Part shown: piece after piece, positions 33,544-41,197 of the stretch | Numbering within the stretch: the first letter of the stretch is position 1 | Layout: every line of letters starts with the position of its first letter | Source: Lachnospiraceae bacterium | GTDB lineage: Bacteria > Bacillota > Clostridia > Lachnospirales > Lachnospiraceae | Direction of reading: 5' to 3' | Assembly: GCA_017540605.1 (NCBI GenBank) | Contig: JAFYAS010000019.1 | Span: 1 to 59,011 of the forward strand | Length of the DNA: 59,011 nt | Notes under the pieces: generated by a model | Told to the model about the DNA's origin: nothing | The model's database searches: none | What the model saw: only the letters and a program-made list of their open reading frames with translations | Translations under genes and position numbers: made by a program

Positions 33544-35160
33544 ATGAATAAGGACGAAAAAGCATTAGAGCTTTTAAAGGCCATAGGTGATATAAAGGAT
33601 GAATATGTGGAAGAGGCCTCCCTTGATGAATCAGCATCGGATTCTTCCGATAATGTTGTGGATTTTACAAAAAGCACTAAGAAGTCATATACATCTAAAA
33701 AATGGGCGGGGCTTGCAGTAGCAGCGTGCTTGGTACTTGTGGTTGGTTTTGGAGTATGGAAGGTATCGGATATAGGTACAAAGGATACAGCAAGTGAAAT
33801 GGCTGAGACAGATAATGAATCAGAGGATATTGCGCACTATGATATGGCTGATGACGTGGAATCCAATGCAGAGGAATTTGCCGGCGCAGATTCTGTGGCA
33901 GAGGAGGCTGAATCTGACGATCAGGCCTTCAAGTCATTTGAAAAAAGCAGATCTGCAAATACTCTAGGACTCACGGATGGCATTAAGGAAAGTGTTGAAA
34001 AGGATGCGGTTATGTCTGAGGAGGCTGCTAAGAATCTGACCGCATCATCGATGAAGATCTTTAGTGAGGTTGTTAAAAATGAAGAGCCGGGAAAGAATAT
34101 CCTGATCTCACCCACATCAATCCTTTATGCCTTTGGAATGCTTGAAAACGGGGCAAAGGGTGATACCCTTAAAGAACTTGAAGAGGCAGTAAATAACGGA
34201 GCAACCAAGGATGATCTGAATGCAGCCCTTCATGCTTTAAAAAATCGTCTCTATGCTGATGCTTCGGCAAAATGGAACGTGGCCAATTCATTATGGATAA
34301 GGGATAATGATAAGGTTTCTGTGAACAAGGACTTTTTGTCATCTGTAAAGCAGTATTACGGAGCAGATGTTTTCAAGGCACCCTTTGACAGTACGACTCT
34401 TAATGATATCAATTCCTGGGTAAATGAGAATACCGATCAGATGATACCTGCTATTCTTCAGGACATTGATTCGGAGTCTGTGATGTATCTCATAAATGCG
34501 ATGTGCTTTAAGGGTGAATGGCTCACTCAGTATGAGGAAGCTCAAATAGAAAAGGACGCGGAATTTGTAGGAGAGGATGGCGCTATATCCAATGTAAATA
34601 TACTTCGAAGTGATGAGGATAATTATTTTACACTTGGAGACGGATATGGCTTTGTGAAGGAATATAGAGACAGTGAATATGCTTTTGTTGGTATAGAGGT
34701 TTCTGATGAGATATCCTTAGATGATTATATTATGAATATCTGCAAGGATCCGGAAGCATTTAGGCATGCCGTGGATTATAATAATCTCAATTATGAAAGC
34801 AATGTGATCGTTAGGATGCCTGAATTTACATATGATTATGATAAGGAGTTTGCTCCTATACTTCAGGGGATGGGAGTTAATGATGCCTTTGATATGAACA
34901 AGGCTGATTTTACGGGTATATTTGATGATAGCAAGCCCGGAGATTATTCTGTCGGAAGTGTGATTCACAAGACTCATATTGAGGTGGATCGCTATGGAAC
35001 AAAGGCAGCGGCAGCAACCGCTATAGCGATGGTAGGAAATGCTATGCCTTCCGAAGAAAGAGAGATCATAGAGATCAATCTTGACCATCCATTTGTATAT
35101 GCTATCATAGACAGACAGACCAATATTCCGATATTTATCGGTTGTGTGAAAAATCTGTAA
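33544..35160 (+). CDS. Membrane-anchored serpin with anti-sigma-like N-terminus
   Basis: 538 aa in four parts. Residues 1-50 are cytoplasmic, with the LLKAIGDIKDEYVEEA region seen in membrane partners of this ECF group. A single transmembrane helix is at about 54-72. An acidic linker (73-160) follows. The serpin domain is at 165-538, with hinge GTKAAAATA at 485-493 and P1-P1' near Asn499-Ala500. The predicted topology puts the serpin outside. It encodes no zinc-binding anti-sigma motif. AAGGGGTG precedes the ATG. Inferred role: a sensor that holds the adjacent sigma factor and reports protease attack. Confidence 0.88.
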   Translation: MNKDEKALELLKAIGDIKDEYVEEASLDESASDSSDNVVDFTKSTKKSYTSKKWAGLAVAACLVLVVGFGVWKVSDIGTKDTASEMAETDNESEDIAHYDMADDVESNAEEFAGADSVAEEAESDDQAFKSFEKSRSANTLGLTDGIKESVEKDAVMSEEAAKNLTASSMKIFSEVVKNEEPGKNILISPTSILYAFGMLENGAKGDTLKELEEAVNNGATKDDLNAALHALKNRLYADASAKWNVANSLWIRDNDKVSVNKDFLSSVKQYYGADVFKAPFDSTTLNDINSWVNENTDQMIPAILQDIDSESVMYLINAMCFKGEWLTQYEEAQIEKDAEFVGEDGAISNVNILRSDEDNYFTLGDGYGFVKEYRDSEYAFVGIEVSDEISLDDYIMNICKDPEAFRHAVDYNNLNYESNVIVRMPEFTYDYDKEFAPILQGMGVNDAFDMNKADFTGIFDDSKPGDYSVGSVIHKTHIEVDRYGTKAAAATAIAMVGNAMPSEEREIIEINLDHPFVYAIIDRQTNIPIFIGCVKNL

Positions 35161-35210
35161 CTGTTCAGTTAGCTATGAAGGATTATAAGAATTTTTTAGG
35201 AGGAAAGATA

Positions 35211-35447
35211 ATGGCAGTAAATCCAATGCAGATAATGCAGTTTGCAGGTCACTGGAAGGCCTTTAAGGAGAGACATCCGAAGCTTCCCGCATTTTTTAAA
35301 GCGGTATCGGAGCATGCGCTTTCAGAAGGGGCAGTGTTCGAGCTTAAGGTAACCGGGGCTGACGGAAGAGAGATGGTTACAAACATGAAGCTTACAGCCG
35401 AGGATGTGGAGACCATAAATGAGATAAAGGATATGTTTAACAGTTAA
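35211..35447 (+). CDS. Small protein, 78 aa, unknown
   Basis: Starts at ATG 35211 with AGGAGG upstream. The N-terminal amphipathic helix (MQIMQFAGHWKAFKERHPKLPAFF) is followed by a short beta/alpha part. There is no signal peptide, membrane segment or known motif. It lies between the membrane serpin and larC and ends 14 nt before larC, so it is probably co-transcribed with larC. I do not recognise the family; its function is unknown. Confidence 0.7.
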   Translation: MAVNPMQIMQFAGHWKAFKERHPKLPAFFKAVSEHALSEGAVFELKVTGADGREMVTNMKLTAEDVETINEIKDMFNS

Positions 35448-35461
35448 TAGGGAGAAGTTTA

Positions 35462-36859
35462 ATGGGTAATTCATTATATCTTGAATGCAGTTCAGGTATA
35501 AGCGGCGATATGACCGTTGCAGCTTTACTGGATCTGGGGGCAAGCTATACGGTGCTTGAAAAGGCGCTTAACAGCCTTCATCTCGAGGGCTTTAAGACGA
35601 AGCTTTCTCGTGTTAAGAAGGCTGGTATAGATTGTGCGGATTTTGATGTGATCCTTGAAAATGGGGATATCAGGGATCATGATATGGAATATCTACACGG
35701 TTCATCAGATAATCACGAGCATGATCATGATCATGGACATCACCATGAACACAGTCATGACCATGGAGACCACGAGCATCACCATGAGCATAGTCATGAT
35801 GAGCATCATCATCACGGAGAGCGTGGGCCGAAGGAGATCCTTGATCTTATTAAGCTTTGTGATATGACGGATAATGCCAAGGATATAGCATCTCGTATTG
35901 TGAAGATCATCGCAGAGGCAGAATCAAAGGCTCATTCTGTTCCGTTTGATAAGGTTCATTTTCACGAGGTGGGTGCCATAGATTCTATTGTTGATATAGT
36001 TTCTGTCGCAGTGTGTCTTGATTATCTTGATATAAGCGAGGTTATTATTCCGAAGCTTTGCGAGGGTATAGGGACTGTGAGATGTCAGCATGGAGTTTTG
36101 CCTGTCCCGGTTCCTGCAGTGCTAAATATAGTGGAGGCTTATGGTCTATCCCTTGAGATATCTGATGTAAAAGGTGAGCTTGTGACTCCTACCGGAGCTG
36201 CTATAGCTGCTGCTATAAGAACCTCTGACAAGCTTCCCAAGGGCTTTAAGGTAAAGCTTACTGGAATGGGTGCGGGGAAAAGGACCTACAGCAGACCAAG
36301 CATTTTACGCGCTATGATCATAGAGCCTGAGAATGATCCGGATATTCTTGATGATTTCATCAGACGAACAGAGCATATTTTAGAGGTATCTTCTTCTGAG
36401 AGAGCCAAGGGTATAGATGAGAATGCCATATATAAGCTTGAGACCAATATTGACGACTGTAGCGGCGAGGTACTGGGCTTTTGCATGGAAAGACTTTATG
36501 ATGCTGGAGCAAAGGATGTGTTCTACTTCCCCATTTACATGAAGAAGAACAGACCTGCCTGGCAGCTCAATGTAATCTGTAACGAGGCTGACATAGAGCG
36601 GCTTGAGGAGGTTATTTTTAAGAATACCACCACTATAGGAATAAGGCGTGTCAGAATGGACAGGACCGTACTTCCGCGAAGGTTTATGAATGTAGAGACA
36701 AGCTACGGAGAGGTGAAGGTCAAGGTATGTCTTGTGGGTGATGAAGAAAGATATTATCCTGAGTATGAATCGGTTGCAGAGATAAGCAGAAATCTTGGGG
36801 CGTCATTTTCTGATATCTATGCCGATGCGGTTTATCAGGCAAAACACAAATTTATTTGA
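35462..36859 (+). CDS. larC: NPN nickel-insertion protein LarC
   Basis: CTP-dependent nickel insertase of NPN cofactor synthesis (465 aa), in one continuous reading frame rather than the larC1/larC2 frameshift form. A histidine-rich loop at about 80-123 (more than 20 His, many in HEHDHDHGHHHEH-type runs) should store or bind Ni(II). The N-terminal ECSSGISGDMT and the later LETNIDDCSGEVLGFCMERL motifs are diagnostic. It is the third lar gene here; no larA is present in the window. Confidence 0.92.
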   Translation: MGNSLYLECSSGISGDMTVAALLDLGASYTVLEKALNSLHLEGFKTKLSRVKKAGIDCADFDVILENGDIRDHDMEYLHGSSDNHEHDHDHGHHHEHSHDHGDHEHHHEHSHDEHHHHGERGPKEILDLIKLCDMTDNAKDIASRIVKIIAEAESKAHSVPFDKVHFHEVGAIDSIVDIVSVAVCLDYLDISEVIIPKLCEGIGTVRCQHGVLPVPVPAVLNIVEAYGLSLEISDVKGELVTPTGAAIAAAIRTSDKLPKGFKVKLTGMGAGKRTYSRPSILRAMIIEPENDPDILDDFIRRTEHILEVSSSERAKGIDENAIYKLETNIDDCSGEVLGFCMERLYDAGAKDVFYFPIYMKKNRPAWQLNVICNEADIERLEEVIFKNTTTIGIRRVRMDRTVLPRRFMNVETSYGEVKVKVCLVGDEERYYPEYESVAEISRNLGASFSDIYADAVYQAKHKFI

Positions 36860-36872
36860 GAGGAATTTTAAG

Positions 36873-37517
36873 ATGCGTTTAAGAAATGTGCCGGGTGCCA
36901 GAGAAGCGATCGCGGCAAATGATTATGTGGTTCATGATGAGACTTCCATGAAGGGTAAGTGGCATGAGCTATTTGGCAATGACAATCCCGTACATATAGA
37001 GGTTGGTATGGGTAAGGGTAAGTTTATCATGCAGCTTGCGGCGGAGAATCCTGATATCAATTATGTGGGGATTGAAAAGTATTCAAGCGTACTTCTTCGT
37101 GCACTTCAGAAGATGGAGGAGGAGCCACTTCCCAATCTTTATTTTATCCGTATGGATGCAGAGTATATTGCCGATGTGTTTGATAAGGACGAGGTTGACA
37201 GGATTTATCTCAATTTTTCTGATCCGTGGCCAAAGGACAGGCATGCAGGAAGAAGACTGACATCATCAAGATTCCTTGGTAAATATGATCAGTTTCTTGT
37301 TCCTGACGGTAGAGTGATATTCAAATCAGACAATAGAGATCTCTTTGATTTTTCTCTAAAGGAGGTACCAAAGGCAGGATGGATTCTTGAGAATTCCACC
37401 TACGATCTTCACAACAGCGAGTATGTGGAGGGTAATATCATGACGGAATATGAGAGCCGTTTTGTGGCTGAAGGCAAGCCTATTTGCAGGCTTGTTACAT
37501 ACAGAAATAAAAATTAA
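36873..37517 (+). CDS. trmB: tRNA (guanine-N7)-methyltransferase
   Basis: SAM-dependent enzyme that makes m7G46 in tRNA (214 aa). The SAM-binding EVGMGKGKF is at 43-51 and the catalytic SDPWPKDRHAGRRL follows near 120. The ATG at 36873 has GAGAGGA upstream; a longer frame runs into larC and lacks such a site. It starts 13 nt after larC and is followed by the tRNA-Lys locus. Confidence 0.95.
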   Translation: MRLRNVPGAREAIAANDYVVHDETSMKGKWHELFGNDNPVHIEVGMGKGKFIMQLAAENPDINYVGIEKYSSVLLRALQKMEEEPLPNLYFIRMDAEYIADVFDKDEVDRIYLNFSDPWPKDRHAGRRLTSSRFLGKYDQFLVPDGRVIFKSDNRDLFDFSLKEVPKAGWILENSTYDLHNSEYVEGNIMTEYESRFVAEGKPICRLVTYRNKN

Positions 37518-37536
37518 ATTTTTTTAAAAAAAGTAC

Positions 37537-37565
37537 TTGCATTTATTCTTTTGATGTGCTATACT
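37537..37565 (+). promoter_or_regulatory. Promoter of tRNA-Lys
   Basis: TTGCAT (37537-37542), 17 bp, TATACT (37560-37565), about 38 bp upstream of the tRNA. Confidence 0.65.
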
Positions 37566-37602
37566 TCCATTTGTTGTTGCGAGAGCGATAACAACTGAAT
37601 AA

Positions 37603-37675
37603 GCGCCTCTAGCTCATTTGGTAGAGCACCTGACTCTTAATCAGGGTGTGCGGGGTTCGAGCCCCCGGAGGCGCA
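37603..37675 (+). tRNA. tRNA-Lys, anticodon CTT
   Basis: A complete cloverleaf. Acceptor GCGCCTC (37603-37609) pairs with GAGGCGC (37668-37674). The anticodon stem is CCTGA/TCAGG with loop CTCTTAA (anticodon CTT), and the T-arm is CGGGG/CCCCG with TTCGAGC loop. The discriminator is A37675 and no CCA is encoded. It reads AAG codons. Confidence 0.95.
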
Positions 37676-37723
37676 CGAGGAAGTCCTAATTTGGTAGAAT
37701 GCTACTGGGTTGGGGCTTTTTAA
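37669..37723. repeat. 55-bp direct repeat at the tRNA 3' end, copy 1
   Basis: Covers the last 7 bases of tRNA-Lys plus its downstream terminator. It is repeated without any difference at 37879-37933, offset 210 bp. Confidence 0.85.
37681..37721 (+). terminator. tRNA-Lys terminator, copy 1
   Basis: AAGTC and CTAATTTGGTAG (from 37681) pair with CTACTGGGTTGG and GGCTT, a 17-bp stem with several G-U pairs around an AATG loop, followed by TTTT. The same hairpin is present at 37891-37931. Confidence 0.7.
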
Positions 37724-37764
37724 ATTTCTTGAACAGGGGCTCAAACCCCTTGTGCGGGGTTCGA

Positions 37765-37870
37765 GGTCTCCGCTCCGCTCCGGTCGTCGCAAAGCCGATG
37801 TCCACTGGACATCGTGCGGTCTCCGCTCCGCTCCGGTCGTCGCAAAGCCGATGTCCACTGGACATCGTGC
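37765..37870. repeat. Two perfect 53-bp tandem repeats
   Basis: Units at 37765-37817 and 37818-37870 are identical. Each contains CTCCGCTCCGCTCC, a CGATGTCC/GGACATCG palindrome and GTCGTCGC. They are clearly more GC-rich than the flanks and lie between the two 55-bp repeats. They follow a degenerate T-arm-like stretch (GCGGGGTTCGAG at about 37754-37765). Confidence 0.85.
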
Positions 37871-37878
37871 GACCCCAA

Positions 37879-37933
37879 AGGCGCACGAGGAAGTCCTAAT
37901 TTGGTAGAATGCTACTGGGTTGGGGCTTTTTAA
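37879..37933. repeat. 55-bp direct repeat of tRNA 3' end, copy 2
   Basis: Identical to 37669-37723, containing the last bases of a tRNA-Lys-like 3' end plus the same terminator hairpin (37891-37931). No complete second tRNA is present. Confidence 0.85.
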
Positions 37934-37940
37934 TTTGTTA

Positions 37941-37970
37941 TTGAAATAGTGAGCTTTGCTATGGTATAAT
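37941..37970 (+). promoter_or_regulatory. Promoter of the phosphoesterase gene
   Basis: TTGAAA (37941-37946), 18 bp, TATAAT (37965-37970) with an extended TGG before the -10. Confidence 0.65.
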
Positions 37971-38014
37971 TTTAGTGTCTATGTCGTAGGCAAATTTGTT
38001 ATTGGGGTTACAGG

Positions 38015-38863
38015 ATGAGCACATATGTGATGAGTGATCTGCACGCTTGTTTTAGTGCATTTCAAAAGATGCTTGACCAAATTAAATTCAAGGATACAGA
38101 CCGGATGATCATAGCCGGTGATATTGTGGACCGTGGACCTGAGAATCTCAGGATGCTAAGGTGGCTTTCGGAAAGACCGAAGAATATCGAACTCATTATG
38201 GGCAATCATGATTATGCTTTTGTCCAATATTGCGATCTGATGGTGAAAAGCTATGAGGAGATATGCGATTCCGAGGGAGATACCGAGGAGCTTTCGCCTC
38301 AGTCTCCGGCTGCTCCGAAGGACAGTGGAAGCGTCGATGAAGCTGAGATTGAGATGAAGCGTATTCTTACGGCTTATAAGTATGCCAAAAAGCTTATGTG
38401 GACCTTTGATTATTATGGAACTATCCATGAGCTGCTTGTAAGAAATCATCTTCATCCCTATGATCTCACTGATCTTGCGGATCAACTCAGAGATTTTCCT
38501 TATGTGAAAAAGCTTGATATAAAGGGTAAGGAATTTATAGTGGTTCATGCGGGCTATGTGGAGGATCCAACCAGAGCTCTCAATTACGGCTATGCCCTTC
38601 CTGAAGAGTTCTATATGAGTGCGAGAGAAGAAGGCCTTTCGATTGGCGGTAAGGAGAATGCGACCATTATCTTCGGTCATACACCTACCATAGTAGATTC
38701 CATGGCTTTCTACAATCACGGTAAGGTATTCAAGTATTATGATGACAGAAGGAATTGTACATTTTATGATATAGATTGCGGATGGGTGTTCCACAACAGG
38801 AATGTTGAATCCCATCTTGCATGTATCAGACTTGAGGACGAAAAGATATTTTATCTGGAATAA
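38015..38863 (+). CDS. Metallophosphoesterase (PPP / ApaH-like)
   Basis: 282-aa calcineurin-like phosphoesterase. The DxH (8-10), GDIVDRG (35-41) and GNHD (63-66) metal-binding motifs are present, followed by later His motifs (VVHAGY, FGHTPT). These define the PPP family, which includes serine/threonine phosphatases and symmetrical diadenosine-tetraphosphatases; the substrate cannot be decided. Only a weak ribosome site (GGGG) precedes the ATG. Transcribed alone. Confidence 0.88.
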   Translation: MSTYVMSDLHACFSAFQKMLDQIKFKDTDRMIIAGDIVDRGPENLRMLRWLSERPKNIELIMGNHDYAFVQYCDLMVKSYEEICDSEGDTEELSPQSPAAPKDSGSVDEAEIEMKRILTAYKYAKKLMWTFDYYGTIHELLVRNHLHPYDLTDLADQLRDFPYVKKLDIKGKEFIVVHAGYVEDPTRALNYGYALPEEFYMSAREEGLSIGGKENATIIFGHTPTIVDSMAFYNHGKVFKYYDDRRNCTFYDIDCGWVFHNRNVESHLACIRLEDEKIFYLE

Positions 38864-38866
38864 AAC

Positions 38867-38894
38867 TAAAGGATATCTCGACAAATGCCGATAT
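38867..38894 (+). promoter_or_regulatory. Possible SigD (sigma-28)-type promoter
   Basis: TAAA (38867-38870), 16 bp, GCCGATAT (38887-38894) closely fits the flagellar sigma consensus. It points at the DUF6033 gene. A mirrored copy (TAAA, 16 bp, GCCGATAC) lies on the minus strand at 38907-38934. Confidence 0.45.
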
Positions 38895-38921
38895 ACCAAT
38901 TGAGGTGTATCGGCATTTGTC
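38880..38921. terminator. 17-bp hairpin after the phosphoesterase gene
   Basis: GACAAATGCCGATATAC (38880-38896) pairs with the matching arm at 38905-38921, with one G-U and an 8-nt loop. There is no T-tract, so it may stop transcription poorly and overlaps the SigD-like -10 element. Confidence 0.5.
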
Positions 38922-39007
38922 ATCTATGCCTTTACATCTGATACTGTTGTGTTTTGGGCATTAATCGTTCCCGAAACGGTTTTCATGAATTTCAAGGAGG
39001 AGATAGC

Positions 39008-39928
39008 ATGAACAACATTACTTATTCCGGTTATGCTGCAAACATCTATCAGCAGCAGAAAACATGGGCCAAGAAGACCGACAAGGATGAGAAGTCTTCA
39101 AAGGCAGAGGAAGCCGAGGCAACGAAAAAAGCTAAGGAGTCAGGTAGTACCGAGCAAAGCTCTAAAGCAAATGATGTGGCAGCGGCTGTTCGCAACGTCT
39201 ATGATATGGCATTTACGAAGATTGAACAGAACTCAAAATATGGGGCGACTATCGGTGATGTGAAGCTTTCCGACAAGGCTGCCGATTATTATGAGCAGCT
39301 TAAGAAGAAGTTCGGAAATATGGACTTCATTTTGGTATCAAAGGACAATAAGGATGCAGCCCAGGCTCAGGCAGGACGCTTTGCCAATCCCAACAAGATG
39401 GTGGTACTTATCGATGATGAGAAACTTGAGAAGATGGCTACTGATGAGAACTATCGTGAGAAGATCGAGGGCATCATAGCAGGGGCGCAGACAAAGCTTA
39501 CAGAGATGCAAAACAGCCTAAACAGTACCGGTGCCAAGATCAATACTTTCGGTGTTCAGATCAAGGATGACGGAACAGCTGAGTATTTTGCAGTGCTTGA
39601 AAGATCAAGAGAGGCTACAAAGGAGATACTTGAAAAGCGCGCCGAGAAGAAGGCTGAGGCAAAGAAAGAGGCTGAAAAAGCGGAGGCAAAAAAAGAGGCC
39701 GAAGAGGCCTTGGAGGAAAAACGAGCGGAGAAGTCCGAGGCGGAGAAAAAGCTTGCCGAGGACGATAACAGAGGGCTTGATTTTGAGAACAATGAATATG
39801 TGGTGGTTCGTTCCAATGACCTTGATATGCTGATAAGCAAGGTTCAGGAGGAGGCCTTTGTCGGTAAGGGAAGTGTTCTTTCCGCTGCGGAAAAGAATGT
39901 GGGACAGAGCTTTGATATAAGCGGTTAA
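39008..39928 (+). CDS. DUF6033 family protein
   Basis: 306 aa. The N-terminus MNNITYSGYAANIYQQQ is followed by a polar linker, a globular middle part (about 55-195) and a long Ala/Glu/Lys-rich helix (about 197-247). There is no signal peptide or membrane segment. It resembles the DUF6033 family, found in Lachnospiraceae and of unknown role. The ATG at 39008 follows AAGGAGGAG. A SigD-like promoter upstream suggests control with motility genes. A strong terminator follows. Confidence 0.75.
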   Translation: MNNITYSGYAANIYQQQKTWAKKTDKDEKSSKAEEAEATKKAKESGSTEQSSKANDVAAAVRNVYDMAFTKIEQNSKYGATIGDVKLSDKAADYYEQLKKKFGNMDFILVSKDNKDAAQAQAGRFANPNKMVVLIDDEKLEKMATDENYREKIEGIIAGAQTKLTEMQNSLNSTGAKINTFGVQIKDDGTAEYFAVLERSREATKEILEKRAEKKAEAKKEAEKAEAKKEAEEALEEKRAEKSEAEKKLAEDDNRGLDFENNEYVVVRSNDLDMLISKVQEEAFVGKGSVLSAAEKNVGQSFDISG

Positions 39929-39937
39929 TAGATGATA

Positions 39938-39972
39938 AAAAAAGAGAGATGGTCAATTGGCCATCTCTCTTT
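39938..39972. terminator. Bidirectional intrinsic terminator
   Basis: AAAGAGAGATGG (39941-39952) pairs with CCATCTCTCTTT (39961-39972), flanked by A-runs and T-runs. It lies between the convergent DUF6033 and aminotransferase genes. Confidence 0.85.
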
Positions 39973-39976
39973 CAAT

Positions 39977-41068
39977 TTATACTATATCCAATATCCTATT
40001 TACCAGCTTGTCATCATCTGTCGGTCTCATAAAGCAGAAACGGATGTATTTGTCTCCGAGTCCAAGATAATCCGAACAATCGCGGATCATAAAATTCCTT
40101 TCCATACAGTAGTCGAATACCTGCTTTGAGGTTTGATTCTCTTTTAACAGCTTTACCAGAATGAAGTTAGCCTCAGGTCTGAATACCTTGATGCTCTTTC
40201 TCGACTTCATGGCAACATAGACGAGATTCTGCTCGGTGTGTATGAGATTCTTTGTAGCTTCGATATAGTCTGTATCGGTAAACATTACCTTTCCGGCGAC
40301 TATAGCAAGAGAGCTAAGGTTCCAGGGTGCAGCTGCATGATCTAAAGCCTTAAACAGATCAAAATTGCTTGACAGCATATAGCCGAGCCTAAGTCCCGGT
40401 GCCGCGAAAAACTTGGAGGTGCCTCTTATTACTGCCAGGTTCTTGTGAGCCTTTACTATGGGAGCTGATGAAAAAAGATCTGCCTTCGGGTGGAATTCCA
40501 TATATGTTTCATCAACCATTACGAAAATGTCTAAAAGCTCGCAGGCCTCCAAAAGAAGATCTATGTCAGCGGCATCTACGGCTGTAGATGTAGGATTGTT
40601 GGGATTGCAGAGGATCACCATATCTATGGAGCTGTCAAGGGATTTTACAAATTCCTCGATATCGAGCTTAAACAGATTCTCCTCCTTTGTCATATAGTAG
40701 GTTGCCTTGCCCCCAAACATTTCTATATTCTTTTTGTATTCGGAATATGTGGGTCCTACAATGACAGCGTTTTGGGGCTTTACATAGCCTATGATCTTTC
40801 CTATGAGCTCGGATGCACCCGTTCCCAAATAGATATGGTCGGGAGAGCAGCCGGCATAGGCACCGATGATCTCCTTTAATTCCTTCTGGTCCCTTTCCGG
40901 ATATGTGTTCACGCAGGAAATATTCTCGATAAGTGCTTTTTTTACCTTGTCAGAAACTCCGAGTGGATTAACATTGGCGGCAAAACGAATGATGTCGGTT
41001 TTCTCTATCCCATATATTTTAGCGACTGTCTCAATATCGCTTCCGTGAAAATTGTTGGGGGTGCTCAT
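39977..41068 (-). CDS. PLP-dependent aminotransferase, CobD/HisC-like
   Basis: Fold-type I class I/II enzyme (363 aa). The PLP-binding Lys219 lies in RGTSKFFAAPGLRLGY, with NPNNPT (155-160) and DETYMEF (186-192). The N-terminal HGSDIETVAKIYG and FAANVNPLG resemble threonine-phosphate decarboxylase (CobD) and histidinol-phosphate aminotransferase equally. The ATG at 41068 has GAGGT 7 nt upstream; the TTG just before it is less likely. Substrate undecided. Confidence 0.85.
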   Translation of the reverse strand: MSTPNNFHGSDIETVAKIYGIEKTDIIRFAANVNPLGVSDKVKKALIENISCVNTYPERDQKELKEIIGAYAGCSPDHIYLGTGASELIGKIIGYVKPQNAVIVGPTYSEYKKNIEMFGGKATYYMTKEENLFKLDIEEFVKSLDSSIDMVILCNPNNPTSTAVDAADIDLLLEACELLDIFVMVDETYMEFHPKADLFSSAPIVKAHKNLAVIRGTSKFFAAPGLRLGYMLSSNFDLFKALDHAAAPWNLSSLAIVAGKVMFTDTDYIEATKNLIHTEQNLVYVAMKSRKSIKVFRPEANFILVKLLKENQTSKQVFDYCMERNFMIRDCSDYLGLGDKYIRFCFMRPTDDDKLVNRILDIV

Positions 41069-41100
41069 CAAAATTACCTCTTTTCCTTTGCGTGCTAAAA

Positions 41101-41109
41101 TGGTATAAT
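41101..41109 (+). promoter_or_regulatory. Extended -10 promoter of the DUF5717 module
   Basis: TGGTATAAT (41101-41109) is an extended -10 element; the -35 region is weak. The following leader is about 80 nt. Confidence 0.5.
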
Positions 41110-41197
41110 CAATCTGTGTGTCGTTGTCTATATTTTATTATAAATATCAATTAAAGGCAACAACATTTTATTCTAGAGCTTTAGGTGGGTAGATACT

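Noticed and set aside
37765..37870. CRISPR array
   Set aside because: Only two immediately adjacent 53-bp units with no spacers and no cas genes.
37637..37907. Overlapping ORFs of 65-73 codons on both strands over the tRNA repeats
   Set aside because: They follow the 53-bp repeat period and the tRNA sequence, with no ribosome site, so they are byproducts of the repeats.
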